Source: Pseudomonadota bacterium (GTDB lineage Bacteria > Pseudomonadota > Alphaproteobacteria > Rhodospirillales > Magnetospirillaceae). From it: a DNA stretch of 6,020 bases. Position numbers and translations under genes: made by a program. The stretch is taken from assembly GCA_023437865.1 (NCBI GenBank), contig JAEZFE010000073.1:1-6020 (forward strand). Reading direction: 5' to 3'. Below, one piece after another: positions 5,901 to 6,020 of this stretch. Each line of letters starts with the position of its first letter. The first letter of the stretch is position 1. The notes under the pieces were generated by a model, which ran no database searches, was not told the origin of the DNA, and saw only the letters and a list, made by a program, of their open reading frames with translations.

Positions 5901-6020
5901 TTGAATCATTCGCTGGAACCGTACACCGAGGCGCAGCCCCCGGCGCCCGTCGGGCTGGACCGTCGTTGGCGCTTCGGCCTGCGCGCCAAGCTGCTGGTCG
6001 CCATCGGCACGGTGGCGGCG
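5901..6020 (+). CDS. N-terminus of a membrane signalling protein (sensor kinase, chemoreceptor or cyclase), partial
   Basis: Forty codons are visible before the window ends. The TTG start is supported by the strong ribosome site at 5883-5891 and by an in-frame stop just upstream. The first 20 residues are polar and Pro-rich (EPYTEAQPPAPVGLD). A basic stretch, RRWRFGLRAK, then leads into the start of a hydrophobic helix, LLVAIGTVAA. The pattern Arg-x-Lys-Leu-Leu followed by a helix is common where the first transmembrane segment of sensor histidine kinases, chemoreceptors and diguanylate cyclases begins, with the N-terminus inside. The decisive domains lie beyond the edge, so the class is inference. 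It is divergent from the radical SAM gene. Confidence 0.7.
   Translation, partial: MNHSLEPYTEAQPPAPVGLDRRWRFGLRAKLLVAIGTVAA

Overview
The window is about two thirds G+C, almost fully coding, and looks like the chromosome of an alphaproteobacterium. A relative of Magnetospirillum/Rhodospirillales is my best guess. That guess rests on base composition, codon use and a hemerythrin-containing chemotaxis receptor, a type common in that group; it is an inference, not a species call. No rRNA, tRNA, insertion sequence, CRISPR array, integrase or phage gene is visible.

Left part (1-793): the start of a branched-chain-amino-acid-type ABC transporter periplasmic binding protein runs leftwards off the window from a GTG at 310. 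Divergent to it is a small Nudix hydrolase with a perfect Nudix box.

Middle left (847-2430): three closely spaced rightward genes follow. They encode a single-anchor membrane protein with a beta-rich outer domain, a DUF421 (YetF-like) membrane protein with a full AAGGAGG ribosome site, and a multi-pass membrane protein with a conserved-looking set of His/Asp/Glu residues. Gaps of 14 and 25 bases suggest one transcript, possibly including the Nudix gene. All three act at the membrane and none has a firm function.

Middle (2478-4445): a 655-residue fusion joins an N-terminal bacteriohemerythrin domain with all seven iron ligands, a two-helix membrane hairpin, a degenerate HAMP, a methyl-accepting chemotaxis signalling domain and a C-terminal PilZ domain with both c-di-GMP motifs. 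It appears built to combine oxygen (or redox/NO) sensing with c-di-GMP level in one chemoreceptor, and is the most interesting object here.

Right part (4449-6020): a leftward gene encodes a TPR-radical SAM-SPASM-like protein that ends three bases from the chemoreceptor stop. Divergent to it, from a TTG at 5901 behind a very strong Shine-Dalgarno, begins another membrane protein that runs off the window. Its N-terminus resembles a sensor kinase, chemoreceptor or cyclase. A plausible sigma-70-like promoter lies in the 126-base gap between them.
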